Part shown: positions 1-6,439 of the stretch, in pieces
Layout of the letters: each line of letters begins with the position of its first letter
Numbering within the stretch: the stretch's first letter is position 1
From: Labilibaculum sp032125735
GTDB taxonomy: Bacteria; Bacteroidota; Bacteroidia; Bacteroidales; Marinifilaceae
Direction of reading: 5' to 3'
Assembly: GCA_032125735.1 (NCBI GenBank)
Contig: JAQBBZ010000088.1
Location: forward strand, 1-12,056
DNA: 12,056 nucleotides
Notes under the pieces: generated by a model
What the model saw: only the letters and a program-made list of their open reading frames with translations
Database searches by the model: none
Told to the model about the DNA's origin: nothing
Translations under genes and position numbers: made by a program

Positions 1-1
1 A

Positions 2-1525
2 AATGCTACTAAAGAGATTATTAAGTATATCCGGGCAAATACAGGTAAATCAGGAATTATATATTGTTTGAGCCGAAAAAAAGTTGAGGAGTTGACCGAA
101 ACTCTTCAGGTGAACGGTATAAAGGCTGTCGGCTATCATGCAGGAATGGATTCTTCAACCCGTTCGGGAAATCAGGATAAATTTCTGATGGAAGATGTGG
201 ATGTTGTGGTTGCAACAATTGCTTTTGGAATGGGAATTGATAAGCCAGACGTACGATTTGTAATTCATTACGATATTCCAAAGAGTCTGGAAGGCTATTA
301 TCAGGAAACCGGAAGAGCTGGTCGTGATGGTGGAGAAGGAAGATGTCTGACTTTTTATAGCTACAAGGATATTCAGAAGCTTGAAAAGTTTATGCAAGGC
401 AAACCAGTTGCAGAACAAGAAATTGGTAGACAGCTTTTATTAGAAACTGTTTCATTTGCAGAATCGGCAATCTGTCGTCGAACAATTTTACTTCATTACT
501 TTGGGGAAAAGGTTGAGGTTGGAAATTGTGGGAATTGTGATAATTGCTTGCATCCTAAGAAAGAATTTCAGGGAGAAGGATATGTAATCAAGGCACTTGA
601 ATTAGTAAAGCTTGTTAAAGAACGTTTTAAAATAGATCATTTAGTTAATATACTTACCGGTGAGTTGAATTCCTCGATTAAATCATATAAACATGATGAA
701 CTGGAAATGTTTGGGTGTGGCGATGACCGCGATCAACATTTTTGGAATATGGTTTTTCGAAGAGCATTGGTTCATTCTTTAATTGAAAAGGATATTGAGC
801 AGTATGGCGTAATTAAACTCAAACCTGAAGGATTTCAGTTTCTGGAAACGCCAGTTCCATTTATGCTAACTGATGATCATGATTTTGAAGGTGTTGATTT
901 GGAAGCAAGCAAAGCTGCTGGCACGGCTGTTGTTGATACAGCTTTGTTGTCGATGTTGAAAGATTTAAGAAGGCAGGTTGCGAAGAAAAAAGAGGTGCCT
1001 CCTTATGTAGTATTTCAAGATCCTTCACTTGAGGAAATGGCAATTAATTACCCAGTGAGTATTGAGGAATTATCACATATTCAAGGGGTAGGAGCAGGTA
1101 AGGCAAATCGATTTGGTAAAGAGTTTATTTGTCTAATCAGTAAGCATGTCAAGGAGAATGATATTGAAAGGCCACAAGATATGGTGGTTCGTTCAGTCGT
1201 TGATAAATCTAAATTTAAGGTTTATATTATACAGAGTGTGGATCGAAAAATGGATTTGGAGGATATTGCTGAAGCCAAAGGAATGGATTTCGCCGATTTG
1301 CTTGGAGAGATGGAAGCTATTGTATATTCCGGAACTAAATTGAATCTGAATTATTATGTGGATGAGAAGATTGATGAAGATCGTCAGGAAGAAATTCTAG
1401 AATATTTCGATGAAGCTGAGACGGATAGTATAGAGGACGCACTTGATGAATTGGGCGAAGAGGATTTTACGGAAGGCGATATTCGTTTAATGCGAATTGT
1501 GTATCATTCTGAAAATGGATTGTAA
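2..1525 (+). CDS. recQ: ATP-dependent DNA helicase RecQ, 3' part (5' end outside window)
   Basis: RecQ helicases unwind DNA 3' to 5' during recombination repair and fork restart. The reading frame is open from base 2, so the gene enters from the left; the TTG at 68 is an internal Leu codon inside GIIYCLSRKKVEEL (motif IV area), not a start. The visible 507 residues hold the second RecA-like lobe, with FGMGIDKPDVRFVIHYD and QETGRAGRDG (motifs V-VI, about 71-109). A zinc-binding Cys set follows (about 158, 176, 179, 182; CGNCDNC), then an RQC winged-helix region (about 190-285) and an HRDC domain (about 312-385). A further 120-residue acidic tail follows; long tails of this kind occur in Bacteroidota RecQ and may hold an extra helical domain, which is inference. 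The Walker A/B lobe, probably a little over 200 residues, lies upstream of the window. The convergent neighbour is separated by a shared hairpin. Confidence 0.95.
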   Translation, partial: NATKEIIKYIRANTGKSGIIYCLSRKKVEELTETLQVNGIKAVGYHAGMDSSTRSGNQDKFLMEDVDVVVATIAFGMGIDKPDVRFVIHYDIPKSLEGYYQETGRAGRDGGEGRCLTFYSYKDIQKLEKFMQGKPVAEQEIGRQLLLETVSFAESAICRRTILLHYFGEKVEVGNCGNCDNCLHPKKEFQGEGYVIKALELVKLVKERFKIDHLVNILTGELNSSIKSYKHDELEMFGCGDDRDQHFWNMVFRRALVHSLIEKDIEQYGVIKLKPEGFQFLETPVPFMLTDDHDFEGVDLEASKAAGTAVVDTALLSMLKDLRRQVAKKKEVPPYVVFQDPSLEEMAINYPVSIEELSHIQGVGAGKANRFGKEFICLISKHVKENDIERPQDMVVRSVVDKSKFKVYIIQSVDRKMDLEDIAEAKGMDFADLLGEMEAIVYSGTKLNLNYYVDEKIDEDRQEEILEYFDEAETDSIEDALDELGEEDFTEGDIRLMRIVYHSENGL

Positions 1526-1544
1526 ATTATTCGATAAAATACAG

Positions 1545-1573
1545 AAACGGCTACTCAACTTGAGTAGCCGTTT
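1545..1573. terminator. Probable bidirectional intrinsic terminator between convergent genes
   Basis: A perfect 12-bp stem (1545-1556 with 1562-1573, AAACGGCTACTC and its complement) closes a 5-base loop. Read on the plus strand it is followed by TTTTATTTTATT, a good U-tract, 19 bases after the recQ stop. Read on the minus strand it starts right at the stop codon of the YghO-like gene (TAA on 1575-1573, sharing one base with the stem) and is followed by a weaker U-rich tail. It therefore most likely ends both convergent transcripts. Confidence 0.9.
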
Positions 1574-2754
1574 TATTTTATTATTACTGAGCGTTTAAAT
1601 TCTTTGGTTTCATCAAACAATTTTCGGTAGGTGTGATGTGTTTTATAAATTTTAGCACCAGTATATTCCATTAAATGACTCATTCTTGGGTTGAAATCAC
1701 CAATCCAATTCAGTTCCAAATGCAAAAATGGAAATTTGGAGTCAAATCCCGATCTGGAGAATTCATATATCATTGCCGCTTCAATACCACGCTTTTGAAA
1801 TTCCGGAACCACGCCAAATATTAAGCCAACAGCATTCTTGTTTTTTTGTAAGTGTTTATAGTAAAGGAATCGAAGTCTTCCATAAAGATTCATTTTGCCA
1901 TTTAGATGCTGCAGAAGCTCATTTAAGTCTGGAACCATTATGAAAAATCCAATGGGCTCCTCTTTGTAATAGGCAAACCACATTAGCTTTTTATGCATGA
2001 TTGGTTTTAATGTCTCAAAGAGGTCTTGAGTTTGATGTTCAGAAATGCCCTCGATGCCTGGTATTTCTTTTACCCAAGCTTCGTTGTAGATATATACAAA
2101 ATCCTTTATTAGTTTGTCTGTCTTGTTTTTATCGAAATGAACGACCTTGTAATCGCTATTGTTCAGAAGTCTGGTAGCCTTCCATTTTATTATTTCACTT
2201 AAGCTTTCGAGTTCAAATTTCGTGCGATAAGTATATTGTTTAAAGTAGATTTGAAATCCGTAGGCTTCGAAAAAATCCTGATAGTATTCAAAATGATAAG
2301 GCATGCAATAAACAGGCTTGTGATCTCCTTCAACATGAAGTCCCCACCATTGATGTCTTTCTCCAAAATTAATGGGTCCATCCATGGCTTCTATTTGCCT
2401 TTCTTTTAACCAGTTTTTGCAAATATCGAATAGGGTGAAGGCTGCATCTTTATTATCAATGCATTCGAAAAAGCCCAAGCCGCCTGTTGGTTGCTCATTC
2501 ATATTTGTTGCATTGTGGTCGATAAAAGCAGCAACCCTGCCTATGGTCTGCTTATTTTTATCTTGAAGAATCCAGCGAATGCATTCTCCATGAGTAAACA
2601 TCTTGTTTTTTTGCGGATCAAAGACTTTCTCAATGTCCGAATCCAAAGGTCGAATCCAATTTTTTTTGTTCCTGTAAAGTCTAACAGGAAGTTCGATAAA
2701 TTCTGTTCTTGAATGGGCGTTGCTAACTTCAACTATTGTAAATTCGATACTCAT
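1573..2754 (-). CDS. YghO-like protein with GNAT-like acyltransferase C-terminal half
   Basis: This 393-residue protein resembles the YghO-like family, whose members are around this length and are annotated as putative N-acetyl- or N-acyltransferases. Visible blocks are RPLDSDIEKVFD (35-46), GPINFGERHQWWGL (126-139), MPYHFEYYQDFFEAYGF (151-167), a GNAT-like stretch GVVPEFQKRGIEAAMIYEF (314-332) whose QKRG resembles an acyl-CoA pyrophosphate-binding loop, and a C-terminal block with GDFNPRM (352-358) and HHTYRKLFD (373-381). There is no signal peptide or membrane segment, so it is probably cytoplasmic or peripheral. The start ATG follows the TGA of the upstream membrane-protein gene after a single base (TGAGATG), which implies one transcript and possible translational coupling. 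Function is unproven. GNAT-fold proteins of this general type include the bacterial ceramide synthase, and Bacteroidota commonly make sphingolipids, so an N-acyltransferase in lipid synthesis is a reasonable guess. Confidence 0.8.
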   Translation of the reverse strand: MSIEFTIVEVSNAHSRTEFIELPVRLYRNKKNWIRPLDSDIEKVFDPQKNKMFTHGECIRWILQDKNKQTIGRVAAFIDHNATNMNEQPTGGLGFFECIDNKDAAFTLFDICKNWLKERQIEAMDGPINFGERHQWWGLHVEGDHKPVYCMPYHFEYYQDFFEAYGFQIYFKQYTYRTKFELESLSEIIKWKATRLLNNSDYKVVHFDKNKTDKLIKDFVYIYNEAWVKEIPGIEGISEHQTQDLFETLKPIMHKKLMWFAYYKEEPIGFFIMVPDLNELLQHLNGKMNLYGRLRFLYYKHLQKNKNAVGLIFGVVPEFQKRGIEAAMIYEFSRSGFDSKFPFLHLELNWIGDFNPRMSHLMEYTGAKIYKTHHTYRKLFDETKEFKRSVIIK

Positions 2755-2755
2755 C

Positions 2756-3775
2756 TCAAATTTTCGACTTTATAAGTTTGGTCTGCTTTCTGTTTGCAAT
2801 TGGTAAGGCAATTACTGATAATGAACCAAGAATAATGATCATAGCTGTTTGCGCTCCGTGTACAACAAGAGCAAAGCTTTTCGACATGGTTTCAATATTG
2901 GCAACTTCGGGTAAGTAAACTAAAAGAGTACCAATAACCATAAAATGCCACGCGCCAATTCCACCTTGCACAGGTGCAACCATTCCTAAACTACCCATTA
3001 CAAATACGGTTAATCCGGCAACGGCAGGAAGATTAGATGTGAATCCAAAACTGAAGAAACAGATATAGGTCATCAAATAATACATGATCCAAATGAAGAC
3101 TGTGTGAAAAACAAAATACCATTTGTTATCAAGTTCTTTGATCGTACGAAACCCGTCCATGAAATTGGATAAGGTTTGGTCTATTTTTTTAAATAAGATC
3201 GTGTTTTTAAATTTCTTTCGAAGAATCCATATTGATAAAGATATTGCCGCGATAACATATAATGTGTTGGCTGAGGCGAATACGTTGGATAGTTTTGTAC
3301 TAACCTCCGGATTATTGGAAACGAAATGAGATATCTCTGAAAACTGTGTTGATAATGCAATGATTAGAAAGATGAATAGCATGATTATATCCAGGACTCT
3401 TTCCAGAACTACAGTTCCAACTAATTTCGAAAAGGAAATGTTTTCATATTTACTGATTAATCCACATCTCGAAATCTCACCCATTCTTGGAAGTGCAAGA
3501 TTGGCAAAATAACCAACCATAACAGCCAGAAAAGTATTTATGGTTCGCGGTTTTTTCCCTAAAGATTCTATTAGCATATTCCACCGTATGGTTCGGCTGA
3601 TGTGGCTCAAAAGCCCGAATAATAAGGAAAGAAGAATCCAGTAGTAGTTAACTTCATGTTTTAACGTGAAAAGAAGCTCACTGGTATTTTGTCCGCGATA
3701 TACGTACCAGAATAAAAAGGAACTAATCGAAAAAAAGATTAAAAATTTAATGATATGGATGAGCTTTTTCTTCAA
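2756..3775 (-). CDS. Flippase-like membrane protein (LPG synthase TM / UPF0104 family)
   Basis: This is a 339-residue polytopic inner-membrane protein with about eight hydrophobic segments (roughly 8-25, 44-60, 80-96, 125-142, 170-186, 220-242, 250-285, 300-326). It matches the uncharacterised flippase-like family that shares the membrane region of lysylphosphatidylglycerol synthase (MprF). Supporting motifs are RTIRWNML (61-68), ANLALPRMGEISRCGLI (91-107), VLERVLDI (123-130) and MVAPVQGGIGAWH (265-277). The C-terminal aminoacyl-transfer domain of MprF is missing, so lysyl-lipid synthesis itself is unlikely; lipid or polyprenyl-linked transport is inference from the family name. The start is TTG: no in-frame ATG or GTG usable as a start lies between it and the upstream in-frame stop except a GTT-like codon, and the first downstream Met is at residue 67, past the first membrane helix. 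It is first in a two-gene unit with the YghO-like gene, one base away. Confidence 0.85.
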   Translation of the reverse strand: MKKKLIHIIKFLIFFSISSFLFWYVYRGQNTSELLFTLKHEVNYYWILLSLLFGLLSHISRTIRWNMLIESLGKKPRTINTFLAVMVGYFANLALPRMGEISRCGLISKYENISFSKLVGTVVLERVLDIIMLFIFLIIALSTQFSEISHFVSNNPEVSTKLSNVFASANTLYVIAAISLSIWILRKKFKNTILFKKIDQTLSNFMDGFRTIKELDNKWYFVFHTVFIWIMYYLMTYICFFSFGFTSNLPAVAGLTVFVMGSLGMVAPVQGGIGAWHFMVIGTLLVYLPEVANIETMSKSFALVVHGAQTAMIIILGSLSVIALPIANRKQTKLIKSKI

Positions 3776-3812
3776 GTCTAATGTTTTTAGAGTTTGTGTT
3801 TTTAAACAAATA

Positions 3813-3820
3813 CAAACTTA
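3813..3820 (-). promoter_or_regulatory. Bacteroidota -7 promoter element (TAAGTTTG) for the flippase-like/YghO-like pair
   Basis: On the minus strand the bases read TAAGTTTG, an exact match to the Bacteroidota -7 consensus TAnnTTTG. Transcription would start near 3806, about 30 bases before the TTG start. No convincing -33 TTTG lies at the usual distance, so the call rests on the -7 match and its position. Confidence 0.4.
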
Positions 3821-3867
3821 GGTTAAATTTTTCGGCAAGGATAAGCAATGATTCAAGTATTAAGTCC

Positions 3868-3875
3868 TAAATTTG
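3868..3875 (+). promoter_or_regulatory. Bacteroidota -7 promoter element (TAAATTTG) for rsmA-mgtE
   Basis: TAAATTTG is an exact TAnnTTTG match in the divergent spacer (3776-3992). Transcription would start near 3882, giving a leader of about 110 bases before rsmA. The -33 element is not evident. A second, imperfect candidate is AATTTTTG at 3943-3950, with TTTG at 3924-3927, which would give a shorter leader. Confidence 0.35.
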
Positions 3876-3992
3876 CCGTGCAGTAAATTAAGCTACAAAA
3901 ATAAGTAAATGTTTGAAATCTCCTTTGAAAAGCTAGTGTTTTAATTTTTGTTGAGTTGAGATGCTAATATAAAAGGGATTAATTGGAAGGAT

Positions 3993-4784
3993 ATGGGATA
4001 CGTTCGGGCGAAAAAGAGTTTAGGGCAGCATTTTTTAAGAGATTTAAATATTGCAAAAAAAATAGTGGCAAGTATGACCGCCGAGGGTGTCTCGAAAGTA
4101 CTCGAGATTGGACCAGGGATGGGGGTTTTAACACAATATTTACTGAAAGAAGAGGCGTATGAAACACACGTTGTTGAAATTGACAGAGATTCTGTAGCTT
4201 ATTTAAATGAGCATTTTCCTGAATTATCTGGACGAATAATTGAGCATGATTTTCTGAAATATGATTTGTCGAAATTATTTTCGGAGCCTTTTGCAATAAT
4301 TGGAAATTTCCCATATAATATTTCTTCACAGATTTTCTTTAAGGTTTTAGATAATAGAGACCAAATTCCCGAAGTTGTAGGCATGATTCAGAAAGAAGTT
4401 GCTGAAAGAATGGCCGGAGTTCCGGGAAATAAGACATACGGTATATTAAGTGTGCTAATGCAGGCTTTTTACGATATAGAATATTTGTTTACTGTCAGTG
4501 AAACAGTATTCGATCCACCTCCAAAAGTTAAATCTGCGGTTATCCGTATGGTAAGAAATAAGACCGACAGGTTGGCATGTGATGAGAAATTATTCTTTCG
4601 AGTCGTCAAGTCCGGCTTCAATCAACGACGGAAAACTTTACGGAATTCTTTAAAACCAGTATTGGGAGATTTAAAATTGGATGATGATATAATGTCTCAA
4701 AGGCCAGAGCAATTATCTGTTGAACAATTTGTTTATTTGACCAATAAAGTTGAAGAATTGATAAACACGGAATTAAGAGAATAA
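3993..4784 (+). CDS. rsmA: 16S rRNA (adenine1518/1519-N6) dimethyltransferase RsmA/KsgA
   Basis: RsmA (KsgA) uses S-adenosylmethionine to dimethylate two adjacent adenines in the 3'-terminal helix 45 of 16S rRNA, a late quality-control step in 30S assembly. Its loss gives kasugamycin resistance. The 263 residues are near the family norm (E. coli about 273). Visible are the N-terminal RAKKSLGQHFLRD (5-17), SAM motif I EIGPGMG (38-44), the acidic ribose-binding E62 in VEID, D86 in EHDF, the catalytic NFPYNIS (105-111, the Asn/Pro/Tyr motif of N6-adenine methyltransferases), FDPPPKVKSAV (173-183) and FNQRRKTLRNSL (209-220). The ATG puts the family's N-terminal block at the expected place; GGAAGG sits only two bases upstream, too close for a standard ribosome-binding site. 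mgtE follows 24 bases after the stop, so the two are probably co-transcribed. Confidence 0.97.
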   Translation: MGYVRAKKSLGQHFLRDLNIAKKIVASMTAEGVSKVLEIGPGMGVLTQYLLKEEAYETHVVEIDRDSVAYLNEHFPELSGRIIEHDFLKYDLSKLFSEPFAIIGNFPYNISSQIFFKVLDNRDQIPEVVGMIQKEVAERMAGVPGNKTYGILSVLMQAFYDIEYLFTVSETVFDPPPKVKSAVIRMVRNKTDRLACDEKLFFRVVKSGFNQRRKTLRNSLKPVLGDLKLDDDIMSQRPEQLSVEQFVYLTNKVEELINTELRE

Positions 4785-4808
4785 AATCACACCTTAAATA
4801 CAATTGAT

Positions 4809-6167
4809 ATGCAATTTGAATTGACTCGCGAATACATCGATCAGTTAAAAAGAATTATCGAGGAGAAGAATGAAATAGAGGCAATCGCTATGATGGATGG
4901 ATGGCATCCAGCAGATATTGCTGAAATTTACGATGAGCTTAATACCGAAGAAGCAAAATTTCTGTATTTGCTTTTGGATGAGGATACTGCAGCTGATGTT
5001 TTAGCCGAATTGGAAGAAGACGACCGGGAGCGTTTTTTGAAAGTTCTTCCTATTGAAGTAATTGCAAAACAGTTTCTCGGGAAGATGGATTCTAATGATG
5101 CTGCCGATATTATTGGTGGAATGTCAGAAGAACAGCAGGAGGAGATTCTTTCACATATAACTGATATAGATCAAGCTGGTGATATTGTAGACTTGCTTCA
5201 TTATGATGAAGATACAGCAGGTGGATTGATGGCAAAAGAGTTGGTGATGGTAAACGAGAACTGGACTGTTCTAACATGTTTACGAGAGCTGAGTCGCCAG
5301 GCGGAGGATATTGATGAAATTTACTACGTATATGTTGTTGATGATGATGGGATATTGAAAGGCACTATTTCTCTGAAAATAATGATATTAAGTCCTACTT
5401 CTGCAAGAATAAGTAATATATATCAACCTGATGTTATGTCGGTTCACACCGATGAAGCAGACGAGGAAGTTGCTCGAATCATGGGAAAGTATGACCTTGT
5501 TGCGATACCCGTAATTGATAGTATTGGACGATTAATGGGCCGAATTACCATTGATGATATTGTTGATGTGATTCGCGATGAGGCTGATAAGGATTATCAG
5601 ATGGCATCTGGTCTTACCGAAGATGTTGAGGCGAATGACTCGATTTGGATTCAGACACGAGCACGTCTTCCATGGTTGTTGATCGGTTTAGCAGGAGGAC
5701 TTGTTAGTGCTTTTGTAATATCAACGCATGAAAGTAGTCTGCATATGGATCCCGCTGTTGCATTTTTTATTCCACTGATTACCGCAATGGGTGGTAATGT
5801 TGGCGTTCAGTCGGCTGCGATTATCGTACAGGGTTTAGCGAGTAATTCATTGGGTTTTGAAAGCGTATTTAGCCGATTGTTGCGCGAGTTATCAGGTGCA
5901 TTTGTAAATGCTGTAATCTGTTCGGGTTTGGTTTTTCTTGTAAATTCATTAATTGGTCGATCTTATGATTTAACAATTAGCGTATCCGTTGCATTATTCT
6001 CGGTTATTATTTTTGCTTCTGTTTTTGGAACTTTAATACCATTAACCTTGCATAAAATGAAAATTGATCCTGCTTTGGCTACAGGTCCTTTTGTAACGAC
6101 ATTAAATGATATGGTTGGACTTTTTATTTACTTAACTATTGGAGCTTATTTTTTAGGGTTTATGTAG
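4809..6167 (+). CDS. mgtE: Magnesium channel/transporter MgtE
   Basis: MgtE is a homodimeric inner-membrane Mg2+ channel whose cytosolic domains sense intracellular Mg2+ and close the pore when it is plentiful. The 452 residues show the whole family plan: an acidic helical N domain (about 10-130, with repeats such as DEDTAADVLAELEEDDRE), a CBS pair (about 137-258, including VAIPVIDSIGRLMGRITIDD), a connecting helix, and five membrane helices from about 287 to the end. Diagnostic pieces are PLITAMGGNVGVQS (322-335) and LNDMVGLFIYL (432-442), where D434 is the likely pore aspartate. All domains are intact. The gene lies 24 bases after rsmA; that gap is too short for an M-box riboswitch, so Mg2+ control is probably by gating of the protein. 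No Shine-Dalgarno is visible before the ATG. Transport of other divalent ions (for example Co2+) cannot be excluded. Confidence 0.96.
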   Translation: MQFELTREYIDQLKRIIEEKNEIEAIAMMDGWHPADIAEIYDELNTEEAKFLYLLLDEDTAADVLAELEEDDRERFLKVLPIEVIAKQFLGKMDSNDAADIIGGMSEEQQEEILSHITDIDQAGDIVDLLHYDEDTAGGLMAKELVMVNENWTVLTCLRELSRQAEDIDEIYYVYVVDDDGILKGTISLKIMILSPTSARISNIYQPDVMSVHTDEADEEVARIMGKYDLVAIPVIDSIGRLMGRITIDDIVDVIRDEADKDYQMASGLTEDVEANDSIWIQTRARLPWLLIGLAGGLVSAFVISTHESSLHMDPAVAFFIPLITAMGGNVGVQSAAIIVQGLASNSLGFESVFSRLLRELSGAFVNAVICSGLVFLVNSLIGRSYDLTISVSVALFSVIIFASVFGTLIPLTLHKMKIDPALATGPFVTTLNDMVGLFIYLTIGAYFLGFM

Positions 6168-6260
6168 TTCTTATTTTTGGGATACGCTTGTGTTTGGACA
6201 GGAATTTTAATAGCGTGAAATTGGTTCTTTTTATTAAATAATCTGTTATATTATGATCTG

Positions 6261-6289
6261 ATGAAAAAGTTTAAAAAAACCTTTTTCAT
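6261..6289 (+). terminator. Weak AT-rich hairpin, possible terminator after mgtE
   Basis: ATGAAAAAG (6261-6269) pairs with CTTTTTCAT (6281-6289), with an A-rich loop that can pair three more bases around a bulged C. A run of seven T (6298-6304) starts nine bases downstream rather than directly at the stem. The stem is mostly A-T and lies about 95 bases after the mgtE stop, so termination here is only plausible. The rest of the 6168-6260 stretch shows nothing recognisable. Confidence 0.35.
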
Positions 6290-6314
6290 TCAGTGGATTT
6301 TTTTAGGTTTTTCT

Positions 6315-6322
6315 TAACTTTG
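6315..6322 (+). promoter_or_regulatory. Bacteroidota -7 promoter element (TAACTTTG) for purH-mre operon
   Basis: TAACTTTG, continued by CA, is an exact match to TAnnTTTG in the form often seen in Bacteroidota promoters. Transcription would start about seven bases downstream, near 6329, leaving a leader of roughly 110 bases before purH. The expected -33 TTTG position holds only AGTGG, a poor match. As the next start-sites downstream are tightly spaced genes, this is the best candidate for the main promoter of the purH-mreBCD-mrdA unit. Confidence 0.55.
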
Positions 6323-6356
6323 CATGAAAATTTACGAGTCCTTCTAAGTTACTGAA

Positions 6357-6414
6357 ATTGAAATGTTTGCAAAAATGTTCAATGTGATGACTTTTTAAGA
6401 GGAAATTAAGTCAT
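6357..6414 (+). promoter_or_regulatory. Possibly structured 5' leader of purH
   Basis: Two inverted repeats lie in tandem in the presumed untranslated leader: ATTGAA/TTCAAT (6357-6362 with 6378-6383, enclosing the palindrome TTTGCAAA) and ATGACTT/AAGTCAT (6387-6393 with 6408-6414, loop containing AAGAGG). Neither resembles a purine or other known riboswitch that I can recognise. They are short and AT-rich, so chance is possible. Confidence 0.25.
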
Positions 6415-6439
6415 ACCATTTTATAAAAATTACCACAAA

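Noticed and set aside
68..70. TTG as the start codon of the helicase gene
   Set aside because: The frame stays open to base 2 and the upstream residues (NATKEIIKYIRANTGKSGIIYC) continue the RecQ helicase fold, so TTG is an internal Leu codon and the gene begins outside the window.
1728..1943. Plus-strand reading frame opposite the YghO-like gene, and similar ones at 2372-2712 and 3123-3329
   Set aside because: These are short frames antisense to well-supported coding sequence with no recognisable product; they arise from codon composition.
3979..4329. 116-codon minus-strand reading frame opposite rsmA
   Set aside because: It lies wholly over a gene with complete family motifs, its protein matches nothing I recognise, and it has no promoter or start signal of its own.
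4785..4808. Possible Mg2+-sensing riboswitch before mgtE
   Set aside because: The gap is only 24 bases, far too short for an M-box or similar element, and no such structure is seen in the end of rsmA.
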